Below, piece after piece: positions 55,171 to 64,000 of a stretch of 64,000 nucleotides of DNA (its first letter is position 1; each line of letters starts with the position of its first letter). The notes beneath the pieces were generated by a model. It searched no databases. It saw nothing but the letters and a program-made list of their open reading frames with translations, and was not told where the DNA came from. A program made the position numbers and the translations under genes. The stretch comes from Novosphingobium sp. JCM 18896 (GTDB lineage: Bacteria > Pseudomonadota > Alphaproteobacteria > Sphingomonadales > Sphingomonadaceae), in contig NZ_JAPCZF010000004.1 of assembly GCF_025938095.1 (NCBI RefSeq), positions 496,001 through 560,000 of the forward strand, in the 5' to 3' direction.

Positions 55171-56349
55171 ATGCTTACCAACCTGCAGCAACAGCCCGCC
55201 GACGCGCTTCTTGCGCTGATCAAGCTCCACAATGCGGATCCGCGTGCCGACAAGATCGATCTCGGCGTCGGCGTCTACAAGACGGGGCAGGGCGATACGC
55301 CCGTCTTCGCCTCGATCAAGGCGGCCGAGAAGAAGCTGGTCGAGACGCAGGAGACCAAGGCCTACCTCGGTCCCGAGGGCGACATGGGCTTCGTCGAGAA
55401 GCTGATGCCCTACGTGTTCGGCAAGGCCGACCCCAGCCTGGGCGGCCGCATCGAGGGTATGCAGACCCCGGGCGGCACCGGTTCGCTGCGCCTGGCGCTG
55501 GCGATCGTGCACAAGGCCAAGGTCAAGCGAATCTGGATGGGCGTGCCGAGCTGGCCGAACCACGCGCAGATCTGTGCGGACCTGGGCCTCGAGCTCAAGA
55601 CCTTCAACCACGCGACGCCTGAAGGCACGGCCGACATCGAGGCGATCCGCGCCGCGATCGCCGAGGCGGACGAGGGCGATGCCTTCCTGCTGCAGTCGTG
55701 CTGCCACAACCCGACGGGCATCGATTACACCAATGCCCACTGGGACGAGATCGCCGGCCTGCTCGCCGCGAAGAAGATCCTGCCCGTGCTCGACCTCGCC
55801 TACCAGGGCCTCGGCCAGGGCATGGAAGAGGACGCCTACGGCATGCGCCGCGTGCTCGTTTCGGTGCCCGAGGCGCTGATCGCCTATTCGTGCGACAAGA
55901 ACTTCGGCCTCTACCGCGATCGCGTCGGTGCGCTCTACATGATGACCGCCGAGGTGGCGCAGCTGCCCGTGGTGATCTCGAACGCCTATGCGCTGGCGCG
56001 CGCCAACTGGTCGCAGCCGCCCGATCACGGCGCCGCTGCGGTGCGCCTGATCCTCGAGGACGAAGCCCTGACCGCGCAGTGGCTCGACGAACTCGACACG
56101 ATGCGCGAGCGCATGCGCCAGGTTCGCGCCAAGCTCGCCGCGGCGGGCAAGGTCGGCGGGGTCGATCTGACCCCGGTCGGTGGCCAGAACGGCCTGTTCT
56201 CGATCATCCCCTTCACTCCCGAGCAGGTGCAGGCGATGCGCGAGAAGCACGGCATCTATTTCGCCGGTTCGGGCCGCATCAACGTGGCGGGCCTGACCCA
56301 GCTCAACATCGACAAGTTCATCTCCGCCACCGCGGACGTGACTGCTTAA
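55171..56349 (+). CDS. Aromatic amino acid aminotransferase (class I)
   Basis: 392 residues of the AspC/TyrB subgroup. N-terminal LGVGVYKTGQGDTPVF, the PLP-Lys in YSCDKNFGLYRDRVG (about residue 248), WPNHAQI, QSCCHNPTG and the C-terminal Arg-containing FAGSGRINVAGL are all family landmarks. It transfers amino groups between aromatic or dicarboxylic amino acids and 2-oxoglutarate. Next gene starts one base after this one. Confidence 0.92.
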   Translation: MLTNLQQQPADALLALIKLHNADPRADKIDLGVGVYKTGQGDTPVFASIKAAEKKLVETQETKAYLGPEGDMGFVEKLMPYVFGKADPSLGGRIEGMQTPGGTGSLRLALAIVHKAKVKRIWMGVPSWPNHAQICADLGLELKTFNHATPEGTADIEAIRAAIAEADEGDAFLLQSCCHNPTGIDYTNAHWDEIAGLLAAKKILPVLDLAYQGLGQGMEEDAYGMRRVLVSVPEALIAYSCDKNFGLYRDRVGALYMMTAEVAQLPVVISNAYALARANWSQPPDHGAAAVRLILEDEALTAQWLDELDTMRERMRQVRAKLAAAGKVGGVDLTPVGGQNGLFSIIPFTPEQVQAMREKHGIYFAGSGRINVAGLTQLNIDKFISATADVTA

Positions 56350-56350
56350 G

Positions 56351-56893
56351 ATGGACCGGCAGCCGGTCCTCGAAGGGGATCGGCTGCTGCTCCGGCCCCT
56401 GCGCCCCGACGATTGGTCGACGCTCTACGCGGTCGCCTCCGATCCGCTGATCTGGGAAGTCCACCCGCAGCACGATCGCTGGCAAGAGCCGGTGTTCCGC
56501 AAGTTCTTCGACCAGGCCCTTGCCGGCGGCGGCGCCGTCGCGGTGATTGACAAGAGCACCCAAACGATCGTCGGGTCGTCGCGTTGGGAAGGCTTCGATC
56601 CGGCCCAGGGCGGCTCGGTCGAGATCGGCTGGACCTTCCTCGCACGCAGCCACTGGTCTGGCGCCTACAACCCTGAATTGAAACGGCTCATGCTTGCACA
56701 CGCGCTGCGCTTCGTCGCACGGGTGCTGTTCCGCGTGGGCGAGAACAATGGGCGCTCGCGCCGCGCGATGGAGAAAATCGGCGGGCGACTGACCGACGAG
56801 TCGAGCATGGTCGAGACCGCCAGCGGCCTCGTCCGGCATGTCGTCTACGAGATCGACCGCGAGAGTTTTGCGCGCGGCCCGCTAAGCGCTTAG
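56351..56893 (+). CDS. GNAT-family N-acetyltransferase (RimJ/RimL-like)
   Basis: 180 residues. It begins LEGDRLLLRPLRPDDWSTLY, the usual opening of this family, and has VEIGWTFLARSHWSGAYNPELKRLML with the acetyl-CoA region and GENNGRSRRAMEKIGGRL. Substrate unknown. It immediately follows the aminotransferase and converges with ribE, overlapping it by 4 bp. Confidence 0.88.
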   Translation: MDRQPVLEGDRLLLRPLRPDDWSTLYAVASDPLIWEVHPQHDRWQEPVFRKFFDQALAGGGAVAVIDKSTQTIVGSSRWEGFDPAQGGSVEIGWTFLARSHWSGAYNPELKRLMLAHALRFVARVLFRVGENNGRSRRAMEKIGGRLTDESSMVETASGLVRHVVYEIDRESFARGPLSA

Positions 56894-57507
56894 CCGCGCA
56901 AGCTCTGCATGCGCTTGAGGTAACGCGCCAGCACGTCGATCTCGAGATTGACCCTGCTGCCAGCGGCGAGCGCGCCGAGCGTGGTGACTTCGGCGGTGTG
57001 CGGGATGATGTTGACCGAGAAGTGGCAGGTGCCGTCGGCCTGGTCGGTGACTTCGTTCACCGTCAGCGAGACGCCGTCGACCGTGATCGAGCCCTTGGGC
57101 GCGAGATAGGGCGCGAGTTCGGCCGAGATCTTGAAATCGATCCGCCGCGAATCGCCGTCGGGCGTCACGCCGATCACTTCGCCGACACCGTCGACGTGGC
57201 CAGTGACGATGTGCCCGCCGAGCTCGTCGCCGAGCTTGAGCGCGGGCTCGAGGTTGAGCTGGCGTCCTTCTTCCCAGCGACCCGGCACGGTTCGCGCGAC
57301 GCTCTCGGCCGAAATGTCGACCGCGAACCAGGCGTCTCCGGCGATACCACCCTTGTCGACCACGGTCAGGCAGGTGCCAGAGCAGGCGACCGAGGCGCCC
57401 ATGGCGATCCCGGCGGGATCGAAGGGGCAGGTGATGACCGCGCGCAGGTCGCCCTGCTGGCGGGCTTCGCGGATCGTGCCGACGGCGGTGACTATTCCGG
57501 TAAACAT
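56890..57507 (-). CDS. ribE: Riboflavin synthase alpha chain
   Basis: 205 residues made of two similar lumazine-binding halves, starting MFTGIVTAVG. Motifs are SVACSGTCLTVV in the first half and GSITVDGVSLTVNEV in the second, with GGHIVTGHVDGVGEV at the centre. It dismutates two lumazine molecules to riboflavin. Its start overlaps the ribD 3' end by 16 bp. Confidence 0.95.
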   Translation of the reverse strand: MFTGIVTAVGTIREARQQGDLRAVITCPFDPAGIAMGASVACSGTCLTVVDKGGIAGDAWFAVDISAESVARTVPGRWEEGRQLNLEPALKLGDELGGHIVTGHVDGVGEVIGVTPDGDSRRIDFKISAELAPYLAPKGSITVDGVSLTVNEVTDQADGTCHFSVNIIPHTAEVTTLGALAAGSRVNLEIDVLARYLKRMQSLRG

Positions 57508-58469
57508 GGGGCGGTCTCGTATACTTCCAGAGTGTCGCTGCCAAGCTGGCGGCGATCGGTGATGCGCCAGCGGCCGTGCGCATCGGCGAGCGCGCCGAGG
57601 CCGATGTCGGCGATGCCGGGCTGGCCGCCGCCGATCACGATCGGGGCGCGGTAGATCGCGAGCCGGTCGACGAGATCCTCGGCGAGGAAGGCCGCGGCGG
57701 TCTGCGCGCCGCCTTCGACGAAGAGATACTGCACCCCTGCCATCGCGGTGATCGCCGCGGGGGAGGGCAGCGCCTGCCAGCCTTCGGGCGCCGCGCCGCG
57801 CGTGAGCACCCAGCGCTGCGGGCTGCGGGCTTCGAGCCCAGCCAGGCGCACGTCGAGCCGTGGCGCGTCGGCGCGCAGGGTACCGCCCCCGACCAGGATG
57901 GCGTCAGCCTTCGCACGCAGGACATGCGTATGCGCGCGAGCGGCGGGGCCGGTGATCCACTGGCTTTCGCCGTTCGCCAGCGCGATGCAGCCGTCGAGTG
58001 AAGTCGCCAGCTTGAGAGTCACATGTGGCCGGTTCTTCGTGCGCTGTGTGAGGTAGCCGATCAGGCTCGCGCGTGCTTCAGGCGACTGATGAAGTTCGGC
58101 TGCTATCCCCGCGGCGCGGATTCGTTCGAGGCCGGCGCCGGCCGTGCGGGGATCGGGGTCCTGGCAGCCGACCACGACGCGTGCGAGTCCCGAGGCTACG
58201 ACAAGATCCGCACAAGCCGGGCCGCGCGTAGAGGCATGGGCGCAAGGCTCGAGCGTGACGCAGAGCGTGGCGCCGCGCGCGGTGTCGCCGGCCATGGCCA
58301 GCGCCATGGCTTCGGCATGAGGGCGGCCGCCGGGCTGGGTCCAGCCATGGCCGACCACGCGGCCCTCACGCACCACGATCGCGCCGACCGCGGGGTTGGG
58401 GCGGCTGAGCGGCAGGCCGCGCGCGGCCAGGCTCGCGGCCGCGGCCATCCAGCGCGCGTCGTCGTTCAC
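57492..58469 (-). CDS. ribD: Bifunctional riboflavin biosynthesis deaminase/reductase
   Basis: 325 residues. The N-terminal cytidine-deaminase-like domain has HAEAMAL and LEPCAHASTRGPACADL for zinc binding; RPNPAVGAIVV is standard. The C-terminal reductase domain shows VTLKLATSLDGCIALANGESQWITG and AILVGGGTLRADAPRLDVR. It deaminates and reduces the pyrimidine intermediate. The start is a GTG overlapping the previous gene's stop; ribE follows. Confidence 0.93.
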   Translation of the reverse strand: MNDDARWMAAAASLAARGLPLSRPNPAVGAIVVREGRVVGHGWTQPGGRPHAEAMALAMAGDTARGATLCVTLEPCAHASTRGPACADLVVASGLARVVVGCQDPDPRTAGAGLERIRAAGIAAELHQSPEARASLIGYLTQRTKNRPHVTLKLATSLDGCIALANGESQWITGPAARAHTHVLRAKADAILVGGGTLRADAPRLDVRLAGLEARSPQRWVLTRGAAPEGWQALPSPAAITAMAGVQYLFVEGGAQTAAAFLAEDLVDRLAIYRAPIVIGGGQPGIADIGLGALADAHGRWRITDRRQLGSDTLEVYETAPCLPE

Positions 58470-58924
58470 TGCTGCGTGTCAGCCTTGGGCAGGTTGAGCT
58501 TGGCGCGTTCGCGGGCCGCCTCCACCGCCTGCTCGGCCTTGGCCTTCTTCTCGATCGCGTCGACGTCCATGCCGCTGGCGCGGCCGATCGTCTTGTACAT
58601 CTGGCGTACGTCCTCGTCGCGCTTGGCCTGTTCGGCGGCGAGGCGCTCCTTGCGCTTCTGGTTGGCGATGTTGGAGGCGACGATCTCGGCCTGGGTGCGG
58701 TGCGGGTCCCAGACGGTGATGTAGGTCACCTTGGGCGGCCTGGGCAGGCCGCGGCCGCCCTCGTTCCACATGACCGAGAACACCGCGATCGTGCAGACCG
58801 CCGCGGCCACGCCGATACGCCACTTGTTGTCGCCGGCCTGGCGCACGACCTCGGCGAAGTCGGCGATCATGCCGCGCGGGGTGGAAACGTTGCTGAGGAA
58901 GCTGCGTGAGCGAAGGAGACCCAT
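58466..58924 (-). CDS. Hypothetical single-span membrane protein
   Basis: 152 residues. A membrane segment at about 36-51 (IGVAAAVCTIAVFSVMW) is followed by a conserved-looking YITVWDPHRTQAEIVASNIANQ and a charged helical C-terminus rich in Lys, Glu and Ala, probably a coiled coil. It directly precedes ribD with a GTGA overlap. Possibly anchors or organises something at the membrane; no family name. Confidence 0.78.
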   Translation of the reverse strand: MGLLRSRSFLSNVSTPRGMIADFAEVVRQAGDNKWRIGVAAAVCTIAVFSVMWNEGGRGLPRPPKVTYITVWDPHRTQAEIVASNIANQKRKERLAAEQAKRDEDVRQMYKTIGRASGMDVDAIEKKAKAEQAVEAARERAKLNLPKADTQQ

Positions 58925-58956
58925 TGCGCCTAGATAGGCCGCCTTGGCGCCGAGCG

Positions 58957-59682
58957 CTAGCCGAAGGCGGCGTAGAGCTTGCGACCCTCGCGCTTGAGCC
59001 AGGCATTGGCCTCGTCGATCGAACCTTCGAACAGCTCGTCGAGCAGCGCGTGGAAGCGCGGGCTGTGGTCGAAATGGACGAGATGCGCGGCCTCGTGCGC
59101 GACGACCGAGCGGCGCACGAAATCGGGCGCCATGATCAGTCGCCAGTTGATGCGGATCGCGCCGTCGGGGCCGCAGGAGCCCCAGCGCCGTTGCGCGCTG
59201 GTCAGCGCCAGCTTGCGCAAGGGCCGGTCCGCCAGCGCGCAGTAGTGCGCGAGATCCTCGGCCATGACCGCGCGGGCCTCGGCCTCGAGCCAGCGCTTGA
59301 GTCGCGCCGACAGCGATTCGGCCGGGCCGCCGATGAGGATCGCGCCATCGGCCAGCTCGGGCTTGCGGCGGCGCGCGGGATCATGCGCGATCCGCAGAAC
59401 CTCGCCGCGATAGGCGAGGGTGCCGCCGGCTTCGGGCGCCTGCGCCCTCGGCAGCGCGGCGAGCTGGCCGGCGAGCCAATCCTTGCGCGCGGCGGCGAAG
59501 GCCAGTGCCTCGGCCGTGCGGCCCCAGCGCGGGATCGACAGGCGCACCTCGCTGCCGTCAGGCGCAAGTCGCATCGTCATGCGCCGCGCCTGCGCCAGTC
59601 GGCGGACGACCACGGGCAGGACCTGCCCGGCAATCTCGATCGAGGGCGTTTCGCGCGGGTCGCGCCGCAGCCAGTCAAGCAT
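58957..59682 (-). CDS. YgjP-like (M48-related) metallopeptidase
   Basis: 241 residues with the DUF45/YgjP pattern: RRMTMRLAPDGSEVRLSIPRWG near the N-terminus, RRWGSCGPDGAIRINWRLI, and the zinc site VVAHEAAHLVHFDHSPRFH at about residue 190 (HExxH with a downstream His). Predicted cytoplasmic zinc hydrolase of unknown target. Confidence 0.88.
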   Translation of the reverse strand: MLDWLRRDPRETPSIEIAGQVLPVVVRRLAQARRMTMRLAPDGSEVRLSIPRWGRTAEALAFAAARKDWLAGQLAALPRAQAPEAGGTLAYRGEVLRIAHDPARRRKPELADGAILIGGPAESLSARLKRWLEAEARAVMAEDLAHYCALADRPLRKLALTSAQRRWGSCGPDGAIRINWRLIMAPDFVRRSVVAHEAAHLVHFDHSPRFHALLDELFEGSIDEANAWLKREGRKLYAAFG

Positions 59683-59690
59683 GGCGCGGG

Positions 59691-60161
59691 TCAGTCATCG
59701 TCGTCCTCGTCGAACACCATGTCGTCTGGCCAGACGATGTGATGCTCGAGCGGGCCAGCGACCTCCTCGCTGATCACCTTGCCGACGATCGAGGCGCCGG
59801 CGCGGTGGACCGCCTCGCGGTCGCCGCTGATCAGGTAGTGCCAGGGTGGCAGCGGCTCGCCATCGGCACGCAGGCGATAGGCGCAGGTATCCGGCAGCCA
59901 GTCGAGCTTGCCCGCCAGCCGCGGAGTCAGCCGCAGGCAATCGGGCACGAAGGCGCGGCGGTGCTTGTAGTCCTTGCACTGCGCGGTGCCGAGATCGAGA
60001 AGCTTGCAGGCGACGTTGGTCGGATAGACCTCGCCGGTGTCCTCGTCCTCGACCTTGTGCAGGCAGCATTTGCCGCAGCCGTCGCAGAGCGCCTCCCATT
60101 CGGCGCGCGAAAGCGATTCGAGCGGGCGTTCCCAGAACCTCGTGGTCTTTACTTCACCCAT
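59691..60161 (-). CDS. YcgN-like cysteine-cluster protein (UPF0260)
   Basis: 156 residues starting FWERPLESLSRAEWEALCDGCGKCCLHK, with further Cys in NVACKLLD, AQCKDYKHR, PDCLRL and DTCAYRL, as in the YkgJ/YcgN cluster of Fe-S-like proteins. The C-terminus is Asp-rich. The ATG at 60161 overlaps the SCO gene by 13 bp. Function unknown. Confidence 0.88.
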   Translation of the reverse strand: MGEVKTTRFWERPLESLSRAEWEALCDGCGKCCLHKVEDEDTGEVYPTNVACKLLDLGTAQCKDYKHRRAFVPDCLRLTPRLAGKLDWLPDTCAYRLRADGEPLPPWHYLISGDREAVHRAGASIVGKVISEEVAGPLEHHIVWPDDMVFDEDDDD

Positions 60162-60772
60162 TTCGCCAGTTCCGCGGCGACGTCCTGCGGCGCCTTGTCG
60201 ACCGGCAGCATGGCGATTGCCTCGCCCTTGCGGCCCATCAGGTAGGCCGTGCGGCTGTGGTCCATCAGATAGCCGCCCTCGGTCTCCTTGCCCTTGGCGT
60301 GGTAGATCGCGAAGCTCTTGGCCGCGGCATCGATCTGCGCCTGGGTGCCGGTCAGACCGAGCAGGCGCGGCGAGAAGGCGGCGGCGAATTCGCCGACGAT
60401 CTGCGGCGTGTCGCGAGCCGGGTCGATCGTCACGAAAATCGGCTGGACCTGCGCGGCGAGTTGCGGCTGGGCCTTCTCGAACAGTGCGAAGCCCTGCATC
60501 ATCTTCTGCACGTCGATTGGGCAGGCATCGGGGCAGAAGCTGTAGCCGAAGTAGATGATCCGGTACTTGCCGTCGAAATCGCTCCACGACACGGCCTTGC
60601 CGGTCTTGTCGACCAGGGTGAAGGGCCCGCCGATCGCCGCGCCTTCGAGCGGCGGACGCGGGGCGGCCTGCTCGGTGGAGCCGCCGCCGCTGCAAGCGCC
60701 CAAAGCGAGCGTCAGAGGCAGGATAATTGCGGTGAGTCCGCGAAATGTCTTGATCATGGCGCGGCGGTTCAT
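60149..60772 (-). CDS. SCO family copper chaperone lipoprotein
   Basis: 207 residues. Signal peptide with lipobox LALGAC (lipidated Cys about 27), then a thioredoxin-like fold with the copper/redox CxxxC in FCPDACPID and the ligand His in LMDHSRTAY. SCO proteins deliver copper to the CuA centre of cytochrome c oxidase. The oxidase genes are not in the window. Confidence 0.92.
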   Translation of the reverse strand: MNRRAMIKTFRGLTAIILPLTLALGACSGGGSTEQAAPRPPLEGAAIGGPFTLVDKTGKAVSWSDFDGKYRIIYFGYSFCPDACPIDVQKMMQGFALFEKAQPQLAAQVQPIFVTIDPARDTPQIVGEFAAAFSPRLLGLTGTQAQIDAAAKSFAIYHAKGKETEGGYLMDHSRTAYLMGRKGEAIAMLPVDKAPQDVAAELAKWVK

Positions 60773-60852
60773 GCTCTGCTAAACCGCGCTTCGCAAGGGA
60801 CGAGTTGCCGCGATCGGAAGGCCCGGTGCGGCGCTCAGCAGGAGACGACAGG

Positions 60853-61485
60853 GTGATCAAGGCAGGCAAGTGGCGGGGACGGATGCTCGGCGTCCTGGTG
60901 CCGCTGCTCGCGGGGGCGCTGGTGGCAAGCCCCGCGCAGGCGCAGTTCTCGGCGGGCTTCAAGTTCCTCGAAGCCGTGCGCAAGAAGGACGGCGCCAAGG
61001 TCGAGGAGGCGATCAACGAGCCGGGCTCGACCATCGTCAACACGCGCGACATCACCAGTGGGCAGACCGCGCTGCACATCGTCACCCAGCGCCGCGACGT
61101 GACCTGGATGAACTTCCTCATCGGCAAGGGTGCCAACGTCAATGCGCGCGACAGCCGCGGCGTGACCCCGCTGCAACTGGCCACGAGCCTCGGCTTCGTC
61201 GAGGGCATCGACGTGCTGGTGGCGAGCAAGGCGCGGGTCGACGAACCCAACGACGCCGGCGAGACGCCGCTGATCTCTGCGGTCCACCGTCGCGACATCG
61301 GCATGATGCGCATTCTGCTCAAGGCCGGGGCCAATCCTGATCGCAAGGACAATTCGGGCCGCTCGGCGCGCGACTATGCCTCGATCGAGGGGCGCACCGG
61401 GCCGCTGATCTCGGAGATCGAGGCGAATACCAAGCCTGCCGCGCAGCGTGCCGGCAGCGGCCGCGTCTACGGCCCGTCGTTCTGA
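60853..61485 (+). CDS. Ankyrin-repeat periplasmic protein
   Basis: 210 residues from a GTG preceded by AGGAGA. Signal peptide (LGVLVPLLAGALVASPAQA), then about four ankyrin repeats (GQTALHIVTQRRDVTWMNFLIGKGANVNARD; GVTPLQLATSLGFVEGIDVLVASKARVDEPN; GETPLISAVHRRDIGMMRILLKAGANPDRKD). Probably a protein-protein interaction module in the periplasm. A TTG at 60805 would extend it without a better signal peptide. Confidence 0.85.
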   Translation: MIKAGKWRGRMLGVLVPLLAGALVASPAQAQFSAGFKFLEAVRKKDGAKVEEAINEPGSTIVNTRDITSGQTALHIVTQRRDVTWMNFLIGKGANVNARDSRGVTPLQLATSLGFVEGIDVLVASKARVDEPNDAGETPLISAVHRRDIGMMRILLKAGANPDRKDNSGRSARDYASIEGRTGPLISEIEANTKPAAQRAGSGRVYGPSF

Positions 61486-61489
61486 CGCC

Positions 61490-62161
61490 ATGGTCACCGC
61501 CGAACAGAGCATGAGCGACCTGACGGTCGACGAGCTCCGCCTCGCGCTGGCGCCGGGCATTGCCCAGGCGGCCGTGTTCGACGGCTGGAGCGACGAAGCC
61601 GTCGCCGGCGCCGCGGCCACGGCCGGCGTCGATCCCGACGTCGCGGCCTATGCCTTCCCCGGCGGGCCGATGGACATGATCTCCGCCTGGATCGCCTCGG
61701 TCGACGCGGCGATGATTGCGGCCTTTCCGCCCGAAACCCTGGCCGAGCTGCCCGTGCACAAGCGCGTCCGCCGACTGCTCGTCTTCCGGCTCGAGCGCGT
61801 GACCGGCATGGAAGAGGCGCTGCGCCGCGCGCTGGCGATCATGGCCATGCCGCAGAACGCGACGCGTGCGCTCAAGCTCGGCTGGGAAAGCGCCGATACG
61901 ATGTGGCGGCTCGCGGGCGATACGGCGACCGACTACAACCACTATACCAAGCGTGCGACGCTCGGCGCGGTCTATGCCGCGACCCTTGCGGTCTTCGTCG
62001 ACGACAAGAGCGAGGACAAGGCCGAGACCTTGGCCTTCCTCGATCGCCGGCTCGCGGGAATCGGTCGTTTCGAGAAGTTCAAAGGGCAGATCCTGCGGCC
62101 CGATGCCGAGCATTTCAGCATGGCGCGGTTCCTCGGTCGGCTGCGCTATCCGGCGCGCTGA
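61490..62161 (+). CDS. COQ9 family protein
   Basis: 223 residues. The COQ9 domain is recognisable from AWIASVDAAMIAAFPPETLAELPVHKRVRRLLVFRLE and WESADTMWRLAGDTATDYNHYTKRATLGAVYAAT. COQ9 proteins bind isoprenoid lipids and support ubiquinone synthesis through COQ7. It begins four bases after the ankyrin gene. Confidence 0.92.
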   Translation: MVTAEQSMSDLTVDELRLALAPGIAQAAVFDGWSDEAVAGAAATAGVDPDVAAYAFPGGPMDMISAWIASVDAAMIAAFPPETLAELPVHKRVRRLLVFRLERVTGMEEALRRALAIMAMPQNATRALKLGWESADTMWRLAGDTATDYNHYTKRATLGAVYAATLAVFVDDKSEDKAETLAFLDRRLAGIGRFEKFKGQILRPDAEHFSMARFLGRLRYPAR

Positions 62162-62180
62162 CCGGACATAATTTGTCATA

Positions 62181-62197
62181 TTGCGAACCAGTTGCAA
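62181..62197. promoter_or_regulatory. Fur-like dyad upstream of feoA
   Basis: TTGC-n9-GCAA (TTGCGAACCAGTTGCAA) lies 30 bp upstream of the feoA ATG. TTGC/GCAA-type half-sites resemble iron-responsive sites in alphaproteobacteria, and a ferrous-iron transporter follows. Nearby ATTTGTCATATT could provide a -10. Modest support. Confidence 0.45.
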
Positions 62198-62226
62198 AAA
62201 CGCACCCAATCTGGCAGCGACGCCAT

Positions 62227-62480
62227 ATGAGCGAAGGCAATACTCTGGATCTGCTCCCGGTCGGCCGGCGAGCCCGCATCGTCGCGGTCGACTGGTCGCA
62301 ACTCGTCGATGAGGAAGCGCAGCGGCTGCGCGCGTTGGGCATCGACGAAGGCGCGCGTGTCGTGGTCTCGCATCGCGGCGTGTTCGGCGGCGCCGATCCG
62401 CTGGCGATCATGGTCGGCCGCATGACCGTGGCGCTGCGCCGCGTCCATGCCCGGGCCATGCGGGTGGAGGCGATCGACCA

Positions 62481-62484
<4 letters not shown>
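62227..62484 (+). CDS. feoA: FeoA ferrous iron transport protein
   Basis: 85 residues, a small SH3-like domain (LLPVGRRARIVAVD ... RLRALGIDEGARVVV ... DPLAIMVGRMTVALRR). FeoA supports FeoB. Its stop overlaps the feoB GTG (GTGA), indicating coupling. Confidence 0.9.

Positions 62485-64000
<1,516 letters not shown>

Noticed and set aside
60162..61352. A 553-codon frame joining the YcgN-like protein to upstream sequence
   Set aside because: Upstream codons are the antisense of the SCO and ankyrin genes. The family start FWERPLESL lies near 60140.

Overview
The window looks like chromosomal DNA from a GC-rich alphaproteobacterium, most likely a sphingomonad (Sphingomonas, Sphingobium or Novosphingobium type). 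The pointers are several TonB-dependent receptors, an anti-sigma/ECF pair, a FAT-GUY-type single-domain response regulator, an EipA (DUF1134) protein, a COQ9 protein and densely packed operons with ATGA/GTGA overlaps. Genus assignment is inference from gene content only.

Layout. 1-3.8 kb: a signalling-type TonB receptor and a single-domain response regulator. 3.9-12 kb (minus strand): a complete kdpFABCDE potassium-uptake operon preceded by a second tiny membrane-peptide gene. 12-13.3 kb: an epoxide hydrolase. 13.5-18.6 kb: ECF sigma factor, FecR-like regulator, STN-containing TonB receptor and an AraC regulator, a cell-surface signalling set. 18.6-20.4 kb: two short paralogous tyrosine recombinases, each with a long non-coding leader rich in dyad symmetries. 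20.7-30.2 kb: one tightly coupled run of ten genes encoding a degenerate GGDEF-EAL protein, a small membrane protein, a Csu-like chaperone-usher pilus (spore-coat-U-type pilins, chaperone, usher, two-domain tip-like protein) and two PhoB-type winged-helix proteins without receiver domains. 30.3-33.1 kb: a DUF885 protein and an N-terminally truncated DUF1501 gene.

33.1-41.4 kb is a catabolic cluster arranged around a divergent promoter: an FCD-type GntR regulator, a TcuA-like flavoprotein, a PrpF-type isomerase, an extended SDR, an MmgE/PrpD protein, an aldehyde dehydrogenase and a PrpB-like lyase. A perfect GTCAAC-t-GTTGAC palindrome in the divergent promoter is a strong operator candidate. 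A decayed stretch resembling a TRAP-transporter DctM C-terminus lies downstream. 41.9-43.9 kb holds small regulators and membrane proteins, including a LuxR-type HTH with a C-terminal membrane anchor. 44.3-48 kb holds a three-domain GH18/deacetylase/GT2 protein. 48.2-50.2 kb: a secreted LVIVD-like protein and tRNA-Ser(GCT).

From 50.4 kb the content is mostly housekeeping: a GNAT-nitrilase fusion, EipA, a ZnuD-like receptor with a Zur-like dyad, an aromatic aminotransferase, ribE/ribD, a metallopeptidase, a YcgN-like protein, SCO, an ankyrin protein, COQ9, and feoA/feoB (feoB runs off the right edge).

The most interesting part is 18.6-30.2 kb. Recombinases of the FimB/FimE size class sit beside a chaperone-usher pilus whose operon also carries a predicted catalytically dead c-di-GMP-type protein and three winged-helix domains. 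This suggests a pilus with layered, possibly phase-variable control. I did not find a convincing long inverted-repeat pair flanking a promoter, so DNA inversion remains a hypothesis.
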